Source: Corynebacterium breve (GTDB lineage: Bacteria; Actinomycetota; Actinomycetes; Mycobacteriales; Mycobacteriaceae). Taken from it: a DNA stretch of 64,000 bases. Made by a program: the position numbers and the translations under genes. Location: NCBI RefSeq assembly GCF_030252165.1, contig NZ_CP126969.1:2294001-2358000 (forward strand). Reading direction: 5' to 3'. The notes under the pieces are model-generated. The model worked only from the letters and a program-made list of their open reading frames with translations, did not search any database and was not told where the DNA came from. Positions 9,161 to 18,194 of the stretch are shown piece by piece (position 1 is the stretch's first letter; the number at the start of each line of letters is the position of its first letter).

Positions 9161-11323
9161 ATGCCCACCAACGATTTGATGCAGGAACTCGCTCAAGTTC
9201 CCGTCGAGCTGCTCGGCAGCATTGCTCTGCAAGAGCACGTCGACGAGGAATCGGTGCGATATTCGCTCGGTGAAGCGTACGGGCACCTTGCGCCAATCGT
9301 CGCCAAGATTCTGGCCGGCGAGCAGACTTCATTCGCACAACCAGAGAACGGCAATGCGATGATCATGGACGCGGAGTTCGTCGACGTTGCTGACGAGCCA
9401 ATCAATGCCTCGCAGGGACAAGAACAACACTCAACTCTGCACGCGAAGAACCCTTTCGACGCACCCGCTTCAGAAGCTTCGCCGTTTGATGCAACTAATC
9501 CGGCAGAAAATCCTGTCTCGGCGACTCCATTCGACATCCAGGAGGAGATCCGCAAGCTGCGTGAGCAGCAGTTGAAGTCGATGACGATCAACGAGGACGA
9601 CTTCGTGAGCCTCAACGCCTCTGATTTTGTGGGATACACCTTTTCGCAACCTGAGCTCAACGACACCTCTGGCCTGACTGCTGAACGGGAGCTGCCCCAG
9701 ATCGAGGCAGACACCAGCGAAGTCAGTGAATCTGTTGCAACACCGGCCGACAGTTCCCATCGGGGAACAGTGCTCCTGACATGGCCAAAGAAGAGTTTTC
9801 CCCAAGAGAACTACACTCTTTTCCGCGTCATCGCCTCCGACTATGAGATGCATCCGCTGAGTCCAGAATCCGGCGAACAGCTCGTCGTAACGCAAGGACG
9901 CGCTTTTCGAGACAAGAACCTCGGAGAATCCGCAATGCGACATTATGCGGTATGGGCGCACAGTGCTCCTCTCGCTAGCGGCCTCACCGGGGTGTTGATG
10001 TCTCAACCGGTTCTAGTCGGTGAACAAGTCGTCGTGTTCCCTCCGGAAAACGTTCAGATCACGGAATCCGCAGGCACCATCCAAGGCTCCTGGGAGCTTT
10101 TGGATGGACACACCGGTGTCACCATTTACGCTAAGCCGGAAAACCGTCACAAGCCATTGATCAATCCGGAGAACGCGCTAAGTTCCGGAATCGATCGACA
10201 GGGCTTCGTCTACGACATCAAAGATCCTGGCCATCCGATTGAGTTTCAGATTTTCGGGAAGGTGGAGTTCCGCGGGACAACCGTCCGCGAAGAAATCGGT
10301 TCACCGGTCGTGAAGATCCAAACACGCGCAGAAGTCGAACAGGTCAAGTTGATCACGTACGAAATCACCGGCGAGAACCAGGACGAAATCCTGCTGGTCT
10401 GGGAGGCCCCGTCCAACGGCAAGGTAATGACATGCCTCTCCGCCACTCCTCCAGGACCTGAACTGCATTTGCAGATGGTGGATAAGCGGTGGATCGATGC
10501 CGATGAAGCGATTAAATCCGGTACCAAAACTTTTGAGGAAGTAACCACTCCTCGGGAGACGGTCATTCAGAATCTGAAGTGGCCCGAGTACCACGAGGTG
10601 TACATCACCCTGGTGAACATCATCGGTGACTCCGCATGGGCGACCAAGCCAGCAGTGCTGCAACGCGTCGAGGATATCACGCAGCACCGCCTCATCGAAC
10701 GCGTGAATAGCCAGTTGATTACTTTTGACTGGCCACAAGGGGCCGCATTTGTCACCATCGAGCGCGACGGGCAAGGACCACAGCAATTGATGCGTGAGGA
10801 TTATCAACGCCAGGGTGGGGTACGCCTCAAGCTGACGCACACTGGTGAGAAAGATATCAAGTTCACCCCGACTGCAATTTACGAGGGCAAGGTCACCAGA
10901 GCCCAGAACCCTCGGGTGATCTCATATCCGGGTCTGAAGCGCTACTCCTACTTCATCACCTACAGGAACGGCACGTGGCACCTTTACATTTGGCGCATCG
11001 GCTTTGAAGACCGCAACCCGCCAGAGTTCCGCCTCGTTCACAACCAGAAGAGATTCCCGCTCTTCCCTGGAGACGGTCAGCCACTGCGCGTAGCTGCGCG
11101 AGGGGGCCAAACATTTGACCAGGTGATCCAGCCACAATATCTTCCCCCCGGCGAGCCGAACAGCACTCCGGAAAATTCCAGCTGGATGATCGAAAGCACT
11201 TTCCCGCCGACGGGATTCTTCCGTCTCTTTGTAGTTGAAAATGAAGCCGACGAGGGCCGTGCTCGCCAGGTGGTTTTGGAGACCGGCAATCCTCTCTATA
11301 TCCATGTCAATCGAGGTCAATGA
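9161..11323 (+). CDS. Beta-rich (fibronectin III-like) protein of the operon
   Basis: A 720-residue protein with ATG 9161 behind a GAAGGAAC ribosome site, 17 bases after the previous stop. The first 190 residues are acidic and low in complexity, with repeated NPFDAP/SPFDAT-like short motifs that look disordered. From about residue 200 the sequence alternates hydrophobic strands in a pattern typical of beta-sandwich (fibronectin type III-like) domains. There is no signal peptide, so it is probably cytoplasmic. The stop overlaps the next start. A binding or scaffold role in the tubulin/GTPase system is inferred from position only. Confidence 0.6.
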   Translation: MPTNDLMQELAQVPVELLGSIALQEHVDEESVRYSLGEAYGHLAPIVAKILAGEQTSFAQPENGNAMIMDAEFVDVADEPINASQGQEQHSTLHAKNPFDAPASEASPFDATNPAENPVSATPFDIQEEIRKLREQQLKSMTINEDDFVSLNASDFVGYTFSQPELNDTSGLTAERELPQIEADTSEVSESVATPADSSHRGTVLLTWPKKSFPQENYTLFRVIASDYEMHPLSPESGEQLVVTQGRAFRDKNLGESAMRHYAVWAHSAPLASGLTGVLMSQPVLVGEQVVVFPPENVQITESAGTIQGSWELLDGHTGVTIYAKPENRHKPLINPENALSSGIDRQGFVYDIKDPGHPIEFQIFGKVEFRGTTVREEIGSPVVKIQTRAEVEQVKLITYEITGENQDEILLVWEAPSNGKVMTCLSATPPGPELHLQMVDKRWIDADEAIKSGTKTFEEVTTPRETVIQNLKWPEYHEVYITLVNIIGDSAWATKPAVLQRVEDITQHRLIERVNSQLITFDWPQGAAFVTIERDGQGPQQLMREDYQRQGGVRLKLTHTGEKDIKFTPTAIYEGKVTRAQNPRVISYPGLKRYSYFITYRNGTWHLYIWRIGFEDRNPPEFRLVHNQKRFPLFPGDGQPLRVAARGGQTFDQVIQPQYLPPGEPNSTPENSSWMIESTFPPTGFFRLFVVENEADEGRARQVVLETGNPLYIHVNRGQ

Positions 11324-12852
11324 TGAACGGTGCTTTTAGCTTCGCGTCTTTCGCCCCCGGTAGGAATCGTGCCGGTGGCTGGGGCGTAGGTGAACGATAT
11401 GGGTCCCTGGATGACCAGGCGATCAAAACCTTGCAGAGCTTGATCCCTACGAAGATCGATGACGGGGTGAAATTGGGTACCTACCCTGATAGCAAGGAAC
11501 TGACGCGACGCACTCGTCGATACGCATGGTTGGACTCACCACTCAACCCGCAGCAACGCATCTTCGTGGCATCTGTTAATCGTGGCAACGATGCCACCGG
11601 ACGTGGAGCGAATACGTATTCCTACTTGGCCATCGCTGAGACCAGCGACGACCCGGTGAATTGGTTCTACTCCCCCGCGATCCCGGCCCCCTACGGACCG
11701 ACGGAAACCGCCGACGCGCGAATCCCTCACGGTGCCCCGACGCAGAACGGACCGCTTGCCGATGGTTCAATCATCGATGCATTCCTCGACCAAGACCACG
11801 AAGCAATTACTGGCCATTTTGGCCACATCGGCCCTACACCGCACAACCGTAGAGACACGTTAAAGTGGATCGTTCACACGGTGAAGACCGCCGATGCGTT
11901 CACGAAGGTGGTTGTGGGTGCGCCCCTGTCAGAGCTCAACCTGTGGGCCGCGGCGATTTCACGCACGCTCGGCAGCGCCTTCGGATTCACTACTTTTGAG
12001 CGCCCCAACACCCTGGAAATTTCTCTGCGCGCGGGCGCGTCTTTCGTGATGGTTCCCGTTCGCGACCTGACGCTGCTGAGCAGATTTAGCTTTGAGGGTG
12101 CTCCAGTGACCCTGATTAACACCGCCGACGCCCCACCGCACGTACCGGATCTGCCGGACGAGAACGCTCAGGCAGACACAGTGCTCCCTGACTTCACTGA
12201 CTTCACCGGCTTTCCGGGGACCAACCCCGCCTCCCACACCAGCGACGTCAGCGGTATGCTCAGGCGCCACGACTCGGAGAGTCAATCCGGCCTCGACGGA
12301 TACAACCCGTTTACCGCATCGTCGACCCCTGAGGACATCGAAGAAATCCCAGTTAAACCAGAACGTCGCATGCAGTTCGAGTTAGGCCAAGCCGACTACC
12401 AGTTCATCCAGGACGCATCGACCGCCGAATGGGAACAGGCGCTCACCCTCGGTGGCGGAGACATCAACCGCGACCGCGTTCTCGCTTACCTCTATGGCGC
12501 GATCAACCACCCTCGGCTAGAAATGGAAACACGGACCGCGGTGTGTACCGCAATGATCGTCGGCGCAGTCTACGAGCTTCCGTGGTGGCCGTTCGGCGAA
12601 CTCGATGCCGACGAGATTACTGAGCTGCGCAACGCCGTGGCTGATCGCATCATCGACGAAGGTGCCGCGCCTCAGCGCGCGTGGCGCAAGTACGACAACA
12701 GCGAACTAAAAGCGCTTCTCGACGACATCGCTGCCGAAGTCATGCGCCGCCGCCTCCCAGCATCAAGCGAGCCTCGGGCAACACATCGCAACCCTTTGTC
12801 AAGCCAAGTTCCCGGCAACCGTCCGGGTCACCCCGGCCCGGTCAACTTATAA
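11323..12852 (+). CDS. GTPase-associated protein 1-like protein
   Basis: About 509 residues. Two ATGs overlap the preceding stop: 11320 (ATGA overlap) and 11323 (TGATG overlap). The second is preferred because the GAGG at 11313-11316 is better spaced for it. The N-terminal half (FASFAPG, GGWGVGERYG, ATGRGANTYSYLA) resembles the N-terminal domain of GTPase-associated protein 1 of actinobacterial GTPase loci; this match is from memory and moderate. A long acidic linker follows (about 280-345), then an alpha-helical C-terminal domain with Trp and Leu repeats. Its neighbour two genes on is a P-loop GTPase, which supports the assignment. Biochemical role unknown. Confidence 0.6.
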   Translation: MNGAFSFASFAPGRNRAGGWGVGERYGSLDDQAIKTLQSLIPTKIDDGVKLGTYPDSKELTRRTRRYAWLDSPLNPQQRIFVASVNRGNDATGRGANTYSYLAIAETSDDPVNWFYSPAIPAPYGPTETADARIPHGAPTQNGPLADGSIIDAFLDQDHEAITGHFGHIGPTPHNRRDTLKWIVHTVKTADAFTKVVVGAPLSELNLWAAAISRTLGSAFGFTTFERPNTLEISLRAGASFVMVPVRDLTLLSRFSFEGAPVTLINTADAPPHVPDLPDENAQADTVLPDFTDFTGFPGTNPASHTSDVSGMLRRHDSESQSGLDGYNPFTASSTPEDIEEIPVKPERRMQFELGQADYQFIQDASTAEWEQALTLGGGDINRDRVLAYLYGAINHPRLEMETRTAVCTAMIVGAVYELPWWPFGELDADEITELRNAVADRIIDEGAAPQRAWRKYDNSELKALLDDIAAEVMRRRLPASSEPRATHRNPLSSQVPGNRPGHPGPVNL

Positions 12853-12885
12853 GCCCGCGCAGGAAAGATCTAGGAGAAAGCACCC

Positions 12886-13851
12886 ATGCCAAACATCATT
12901 CTGGACAACGGGCAATCCCACCCCGTGCCGTGGTTTCAGCTGCTCAATGTGCAAGTTCACTCACGCGGTGGCAGCGACGTAGAGATGGAGCTCGTCATTT
13001 CCGGCGAGAATATCTCCGCGAATACCGCAGGCAACACTCGAAAGCTAGTCACAGCTTGCCCACGTGGTGCGTCGATAAGCGTGAAACCGATTGGTCGCGA
13101 CGATTTTCCCTCGGGAACCTCCGTCTCGCTTGCGATGACCACGCAAACCTCCGATGCAGCCACTAACACACACTTTGAGTTCCCGATTGCACGCGTCGAC
13201 GGTCTCACTGAAGCCCTGTTAGCGAAGATCACCGGCGAGTCACCTGATCTCGTTGTAACTGCACGCGGGGTTGATGCAGCGCAACACCTCAATAGTGAAG
13301 CGATGACAGTACTGACCGCCCTGCGGGATTTGCTTCCTGCCGACCACGGAATTACCGGCATCGAGCTAGTAGCGGATGCGACAGCATCGACCGCGCGTTC
13401 GATTACCGACGAGCAGCTCAGCGGCATCATGGACCTCATCGGGGGCGTATCTTCCGCGCTGGGTTCCCCACCGGTCACCTTCAACGGGAGGCCCCTGGAC
13501 AAGAACTCCGGCATCGTTGTTTTGCAGCGCGCTTTGGAGCAGCGTTCCGCTGCGGTGGGAAATGAGGACGTTCTCCATGCCGGCAAGCCAGACACCCTGC
13601 TTGTGACCGCAACATCAAACCCCCGCGCTGTGATGATGAAAGCGGAAGGCCCGTCGGTGTGCTTGGTTACCGGGTCCAACCCGGAGGCTGAACGTGCGGT
13701 GATCGCCCCGCATATTGTCAACACCGCTGCGGTCGTCGCTCTCGACGAGGCCCTCATCAGTGGATTGAAGAGTGGCAACCAGCAACTAGTCCTGCCAATG
13801 TGCGAAGCAATTGCGCACACGATCAACAACCACGAGTCCCGAAAGAGGTAA
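12886..13851 (+). CDS. Small vWA-like protein of the GTPase operon
   Basis: A 321-residue soluble protein with ATG 12886 behind TAGGAGAAAG. From about residue 150 the pattern of hydrophobic strands alternating with helices looks like a Rossmann/vWA fold. The stretch IELVADATAST (about 161-171) sits where a vWA MIDAS motif would be, with D-x-T-x-S in place of the usual D-x-S-x-S. A later TATSNP could supply another loop. The N-terminal 100 residues are beta-rich, reminiscent of TerD-like or beta-sandwich domains. The fold call is inference. It is translated three bases before the GTPase gene, so the two products probably work together. Confidence 0.55.
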   Translation: MPNIILDNGQSHPVPWFQLLNVQVHSRGGSDVEMELVISGENISANTAGNTRKLVTACPRGASISVKPIGRDDFPSGTSVSLAMTTQTSDAATNTHFEFPIARVDGLTEALLAKITGESPDLVVTARGVDAAQHLNSEAMTVLTALRDLLPADHGITGIELVADATASTARSITDEQLSGIMDLIGGVSSALGSPPVTFNGRPLDKNSGIVVLQRALEQRSAAVGNEDVLHAGKPDTLLVTATSNPRAVMMKAEGPSVCLVTGSNPEAERAVIAPHIVNTAAVVALDEALISGLKSGNQQLVLPMCEAIAHTINNHESRKR

Positions 13852-13854
13852 CGC

Positions 13855-14859
13855 ATGTCGCATGTAGTGAGGGATCCATATTCGTTTCAGATCCTCGAAC
13901 CTGGCGCGACTCACTCCGCCGATGGGCGCAAGCTGCCGGAAAACTGGGCCGAAGGCGTGGCGCACTGCGTGGCCATGGCCGGGGCGCGCTCGTCTGGAAA
14001 GAGCCTGTACATCGCAGTGTTAGTAAAACAGCTGGAACTGCTGGCCAATGAGCACGATAGATCAGTTCTACCTGTGGACCAGTCCACCGCGGATCGGTAC
14101 CACGACAACTACGAAGTGCCGCTCTTCGAGGAAATGAAGCACATGGACACCACGCCGTCCGGCGCAAACCTCGACGCATACCAGAGCGATCCGTTCATTT
14201 TCTCCCTCGGCGAATGGCTCGATCCGGAGGGTGTCCTACGCACCAATTACCTTGTCATTCGCGATGTGGCTGGCGAAGACCTAGAGAATCTACAAACTGA
14301 TACCTCTTATCTGAACTTCTTCCAACACGCCGATTTAGTTGTTTTCCTCTTCGACCCGCTCCGCGTGCCATCCGTGAGCAACTTTCTGCACGGATTTATC
14401 ACTGACGAGGCGGCCACGGGAGGCGACCCCGAGACTGTCTTTGCCAATCTGATGACGCTTCTCGGCCCTGCTCGCCCGAAACTCGCCATCGCCGTGAGCA
14501 AGTTCGACACCTTGCAAAAACTCGAGGAACTCGATCAAGGCGATTGGAAGCTCATCATGGGCAACGTTGGCGCCGCTTTCCGACGAGACACCGGCATCGG
14601 ATTCGATTGGACCGACGCCTTCGTTCTCAACCAGGAAGTTCGTAGCCTTCTGCAGTACATTAAGGCCGACAACTTGTACCACCAGATCATCAGTCAATAC
14701 CGCGAAGCTGAGCCCGACAGTTACCACTTCTTTGCCGTCTCCGCCTTAGGAGAATCCACACAAGGCGAACGAGTGTCCCGTCTCGGCATCGCGCCCTACC
14801 GCGTCCTTGATCCGATTCGTTGGCTGCTGTCCCCTCGTTACGTATTCCCGAGCCAGTAG
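13855..14859 (+). CDS. P-loop GTPase (double-GTPase/TRAFAC-like)
   Basis: A 334-residue predicted GTPase. The P-loop GARSSGKS lies at about 43-50, a G3-like DVAGED at about 137-142 (DxxG), and a G4-like AVSKFD at about 212-217 (variant of NKxD). The order and spacing fit the GTPase domain seen in actinobacterial multi-gene systems with GTPase-associated proteins and vWA proteins. ATG 13855 overlaps nothing but lies three bases after the preceding stop, and its ribosome site (AAAGAGG) is inside that gene. It is probably the molecular switch of the operon. Whether it binds GTP specifically, and what it acts on, cannot be read from sequence. Confidence 0.75.
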   Translation: MSHVVRDPYSFQILEPGATHSADGRKLPENWAEGVAHCVAMAGARSSGKSLYIAVLVKQLELLANEHDRSVLPVDQSTADRYHDNYEVPLFEEMKHMDTTPSGANLDAYQSDPFIFSLGEWLDPEGVLRTNYLVIRDVAGEDLENLQTDTSYLNFFQHADLVVFLFDPLRVPSVSNFLHGFITDEAATGGDPETVFANLMTLLGPARPKLAIAVSKFDTLQKLEELDQGDWKLIMGNVGAAFRRDTGIGFDWTDAFVLNQEVRSLLQYIKADNLYHQIISQYREAEPDSYHFFAVSALGESTQGERVSRLGIAPYRVLDPIRWLLSPRYVFPSQ

Positions 14860-14867
14860 AGGTTTCC

Positions 14868-15350
14868 ATGACTTTCCAGCCTCCAAGCAACTATTCGCCG
14901 CAAAACAACACTCAGCCCGGTTTTACTCAACGCCCCACCGGCTACGAATACGGCAACACGCAATCTATTGATCACCACTCAATGTCCATGCGTGACACCA
15001 ATCCCCTCCATGCACCGTGGCCGATGTGGTGTGGCGCGACCGGCTACCTTGGAGCCCTCGGCTGGTCTGCTTGGCTGGTATGGCGGTTCATCGACACCGC
15101 CCCCGAAGACTCCAATGCTTTCTTGTGGTTCCCAGTGATCCTGTTTTCCCTGCTACTGATCGGTTTGCTTCTCGCGATCGTCTTCGCATTGAAAGCGCAG
15201 TTCTGGGCACGTTGGCTCCTTACGGTGTACACCGCGATCGGCGTACTCATGATCATCATTGGCGAAATGTGGATCGCATCGCTACTTGGTGTGCTCGGCA
15301 GCGTGTTCATCTGGTTGCCACGTAACCGCGGCTGGTTCGGCTTTAAGTAA
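14868..15350 (+). CDS. Four-span small membrane protein
   Basis: A 160-residue protein and the last gene of the operon. ATG 14868 is chosen because AGAGG lies five bases upstream and starts the reading frame right after the GTPase stop. The first 45 residues are polar (Pro, Asn, Gln, Tyr, Thr rich). Four hydrophobic segments follow, spread over residues 48-155, with a short Arg-rich C-terminus. No enzymatic motif is visible. The final 8 bases overlap, tail to tail, with the convergent gene at 15343-16419. Likely a membrane partner of the GTPase system, by position only. Confidence 0.65.
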   Translation: MTFQPPSNYSPQNNTQPGFTQRPTGYEYGNTQSIDHHSMSMRDTNPLHAPWPMWCGATGYLGALGWSAWLVWRFIDTAPEDSNAFLWFPVILFSLLLIGLLLAIVFALKAQFWARWLLTVYTAIGVLMIIIGEMWIASLLGVLGSVFIWLPRNRGWFGFK

Positions 15351-16419
15351 TCGCCCGTTGCTTATCGACGAGCGCCTGGTACCAGCCCTGCTCCGAATAG
15401 TTCGGAATACCACTGCGCGAAAAATGCACAAGCGCGTCATTCAGGACTTCGCCAGCTTCCATGCGCCGTCCCAGGTAGATCAGCTGATCTGTCAACAACG
15501 CAATCGCCTTAGAGAAGGCTCCCGCAACATTCTCGCTGACCAAGTCAATGTTTTTGTAGATGATGCAGCCGGAGAAAAATGCATCGATAGCCCGGTCGGA
15601 TTCCCCCGCCACTTGATACAGCTCACCGGCATGAATGTATGCCGCTGCTGCATCCGTTCGCTTATGTGGTTTGAGGTAGCGGGCTGCCTCTTCGTAGAGA
15701 AGTCCTGGGCGGGCGATACCAATATTTTCAAAAATTTCAGCCGGTAATTTCAGCTCAACGAGTTTGCGATACACCACGCTGGTCATCGCAGGTGGGAGCT
15801 TTGCCGGAAAATCTAGGTGTTCGCTCAGCACCCACTCCAATACTTGCTCAGCCACGGCAGTGTTTTTGTGCACGCGGAGGCTGGCTTCAGCTTCGGTCCA
15901 AGAGAAGGCGAGGTAGTTTCCCAACTCCGAATCCCGAACTGGAATGGTTCGCTTGATCGTATCAGCGGCGTTGAGGAGACTTACTTCGTTTCCTTCGCGG
16001 AGACTCTTTTGCGCCGCCGCCGTCACCGTTGCCCAAAAATCCTGTGGCCAATCGCCCAATTTCGCGTGCTGGGCTACTTTTTTGGCGATCTCCCAAGAAA
16101 ATTCGGCGATCGCGGGATCCACGTACGCAACCGTTTCGACGATACTATCCAACGCCGTCGAAAACAGACTGACTCGGGCATTATCCCTCACTGTGGATGC
16201 CAATGCGTAGGCACGAGAGGTCCTCGCTTTGAGCAGTTCCAATTCACCGTTGCGATACGCGTCGAAGCAAGACCACACCAGCGCTGTCACCAGATCTGAC
16301 GGGTGGTTGTTCTGAATCGCTTCACCAGCGAGAACACGCGGATCTTTGATGCTTTGATCGACCGTAGCGAGCAGGCGTGCGACATTTTCGTCGGTACGGC
16401 GACTGAACACGTACTGCAA
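15343..16419 (-). CDS. Helical-repeat (TPR-like) protein
   Basis: A 358-residue, nearly all-helical protein. The start is a TTG at 16419, supported by a strong GGAGGTAA ribosome site seven bases upstream; no ATG occurs near it. Alternating Ala/Leu helices, especially in the C-terminal 110 residues (for example AAAYIHAGELYQVAG and DRAIDAFFSG), look like tetratricopeptide repeats. It lies downstream of panBC on the same strand but is separated by 63 bases containing an imperfect hairpin. Its 3' end overlaps the tubulin/GTPase operon, so it may be a regulator or partner of that system rather than of pantothenate synthesis. Function not known. Confidence 0.6.
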   Translation of the reverse strand: MQYVFSRRTDENVARLLATVDQSIKDPRVLAGEAIQNNHPSDLVTALVWSCFDAYRNGELELLKARTSRAYALASTVRDNARVSLFSTALDSIVETVAYVDPAIAEFSWEIAKKVAQHAKLGDWPQDFWATVTAAAQKSLREGNEVSLLNAADTIKRTIPVRDSELGNYLAFSWTEAEASLRVHKNTAVAEQVLEWVLSEHLDFPAKLPPAMTSVVYRKLVELKLPAEIFENIGIARPGLLYEEAARYLKPHKRTDAAAAYIHAGELYQVAGESDRAIDAFFSGCIIYKNIDLVSENVAGAFSKAIALLTDQLIYLGRRMEAGEVLNDALVHFSRSGIPNYSEQGWYQALVDKQRAIT

Positions 16420-16482
16420 GGGGTTACCTCCGTTGGCTCAGCAAATCCGCCTGGTTTTCCAGACGGTTTTGTAAAGCCCAGT

Positions 16483-17337
16483 CTAGGCCAGGATCATATT
16501 GTCGATCAGACGAACACCTTCAACCTCCGCCGCGACCAACGCCAACGCCGGCTCTTCGAGGGAAACGACGAGGGTATCGTCGTCAAGCTCAGCGAGAGAA
16601 GTCGGGGTGACCACCGTGAGGTAATCCAATGTGATGCCCGGCGCGGCGGCGAGTTCTTCGCGGACCGCCGACAACCCGATGGGTTTGCCGCTCTTCGCGT
16701 TCTTGCGCAGGGTGTTGAGCGCTTGGGAGAGGGCGAGGGCGTGGGTGCGGCCTTCGTCGGAAAGCCGCTGGTTGCGAGAGGATTGCGCGAGGCCTTCGGG
16801 GGTGCGGGCGATCGGAACCGTGGTGATCTGCACCGGCATGTTGAGGTCTTTGACCATGCGACGGATGATCGCCGCCTGCTGCGCGTCCTTCTGGCCGAAG
16901 TAGGCGCGGTACGGATGCACCATGTTGAAGAGCTTTGCGACGACCGTTGCGACCCCATCGAAGTGTCCTGGGCGGGATGCCCCTTCGAGGATTTCTCCCA
17001 TGCGGCCGGTGCGGACCCAGATCATGGGGGTGGTGTCTGGGTACATGTCTTCCACCGTGGGCGCGAAGAGGATGTCTACGTGGTGTTGGCGGCAGAACTC
17101 CTCGTCGGCCGCGAGATCGCGCGGGTAGAGGCGGTAATCATCGCAGTCGCCGAGGTTGGTGAACTGCAATGGGTTGACGAAGGTGGAGACAACAACGACT
17201 TCGCTTTCCTTCTGCGCCTGATCGATGAGGGTGCCGTGGCCGTCATGCAACGCGCCCATGGTGGGGACGAGGCCGACGATTCCTGGCTGCGACGCAAGGG
17301 CCGCGTGGAGTTGGGCGGGGGTGGTAACTACCTGCAT
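16483..17337 (-). CDS. panC: Pantothenate synthetase (pantoate--beta-alanine ligase)
   Basis: Joins pantoate and beta-alanine with ATP to give pantothenate, the last step of vitamin B5 synthesis in the cytoplasm. The 284-residue length is normal. The HIGH-type nucleotide motif is at residues 25-34 (PTMGALHDGH), and the YFGQKDAQQ region that binds ATP and pantoate is present. Its ATG is two bases from the panB stop, so panB and panC form one operon with likely coupled translation. Confidence 0.95.
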   Translation of the reverse strand: MQVVTTPAQLHAALASQPGIVGLVPTMGALHDGHGTLIDQAQKESEVVVVSTFVNPLQFTNLGDCDDYRLYPRDLAADEEFCRQHHVDILFAPTVEDMYPDTTPMIWVRTGRMGEILEGASRPGHFDGVATVVAKLFNMVHPYRAYFGQKDAQQAAIIRRMVKDLNMPVQITTVPIARTPEGLAQSSRNQRLSDEGRTHALALSQALNTLRKNAKSGKPIGLSAVREELAAAPGITLDYLTVVTPTSLAELDDDTLVVSLEEPALALVAAEVEGVRLIDNMILA

Positions 17338-17339
17338 GT

Positions 17340-18143
17340 TTAGTCCTCGAAGGATTCGTCGGAATTGGGGAAGGCGCCGGATTCGACATCCGCGCGGTAA
17401 GCCTGTGCGGCCTGGAGTAGTTGTTCGCCGAGGTTAGCGTACTGGCGCACGAAACGAGGCATGCGACCGCCGGGGTTCATGCCGAAGGCATCGGTCCACA
17501 CGAGTATCTGCCCATCGGTGCCGTTGCCTGCGCCGATGCCGATGACTGGAATGGTGAGCTGCTTGGTGACTTCGGTGGCGATGGTGGCGGGCACCATCTC
17601 GATAACGACGGCAAAGGCTCCTGCGTCCGCGACGGCTTGGGCGTCTTTGCGTAATTCGTCGGCAGCGTCTCCCCTACCTTGAACAACGTAGCCACCCAGT
17701 GCGTGCTCTGATTGTGGGGTAAACCCAACGTGCGCACAGACAGGGATACCGGCGGCGACGATGGTGCGAATGGTGTCAGCCATCTCGACTCCGCCCTCGA
17801 TCTTGATCGCTTGGGCACCGGATTCTTTCATGACACGCACCGAAGCCGCCAGCGCCTGGGCGGGAGATTCCTCGTAGGAACCAAAAGGCAAATCGACGAC
17901 CACAAAGGCGCGCCGGGTGGAACGCACCACCGCTGACGCCATGGAGATCATCTCATCGAGGGTGATCGGCAGGGTAGTTTCGTGGCCGTGGACGACGTTT
18001 GCAGCGGAGTCGCCGACGAGGAGTAGGTCGATGCCTGCTTCGTCGAAAAGCCGGGCAGACATCGTGTCATAGCTGGTCAGGGCCGTAAACTTGCGGCCCT
18101 CTGCCTTGACTTGTGCAAAATAGCGGGTACGAAGCCGTTTCAT
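17340..18143 (-). CDS. panB: Ketopantoate hydroxymethyltransferase
   Basis: Transfers a hydroxymethyl group from methylene-tetrahydrofolate to 2-oxoisovalerate, the first committed step to pantothenate. The 267 residues include TSYD near the N-terminus, the metal-binding LLVGDS (Asp45), [10 protein letters not shown], and VIEMVPA with the catalytic Glu. A perfect TATAAT lies just eight bases upstream of the ATG, so the transcript probably begins at or next to the start codon (leaderless mRNA). It heads the panBC operon. Confidence 0.95.
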   Translation of the reverse strand: MKRLRTRYFAQVKAEGRKFTALTSYDTMSARLFDEAGIDLLLVGDSAANVVHGHETTLPITLDEMISMASAVVRSTRRAFVVVDLPFGSYEESPAQALAASVRVMKESGAQAIKIEGGVEMADTIRTIVAAGIPVCAHVGFTPQSEHALGGYVVQGRGDAADELRKDAQAVADAGAFAVVIEMVPATIATEVTKQLTIPVIGIGAGNGTDGQILVWTDAFGMNPGGRMPRFVRQYANLGEQLLQAAQAYRADVESGAFPNSDESFED

Positions 18144-18162
18144 GCATCACGATTATAGGCTG
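18144..18162 (-). promoter_or_regulatory. panB promoter -10 element, likely leaderless
   Basis: On the minus strand TATAAT (18157 down to 18152) is followed by only eight bases before the panB ATG. With the usual 6-8 base distance from -10 to +1, transcription would start at or within a base or two of the A of ATG. No ribosome site fits in the gap. No good -35 hexamer is visible. Confidence 0.6.
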
Positions 18163-18194
18163 TTGGCACAGGCCCCTTCAGCGAAGCCACCCGT

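Noticed and set aside
16447..16466. Terminator on the plus strand
   Set aside because: The T-run follows the stem only in plus orientation and no plus gene reads into it; kept only as a weak hairpin finding.
16303..17343. Long plus-strand open frame over panC
   Set aside because: Antisense to panC, low-complexity Arg/Gly/Val reading and no ribosome site.
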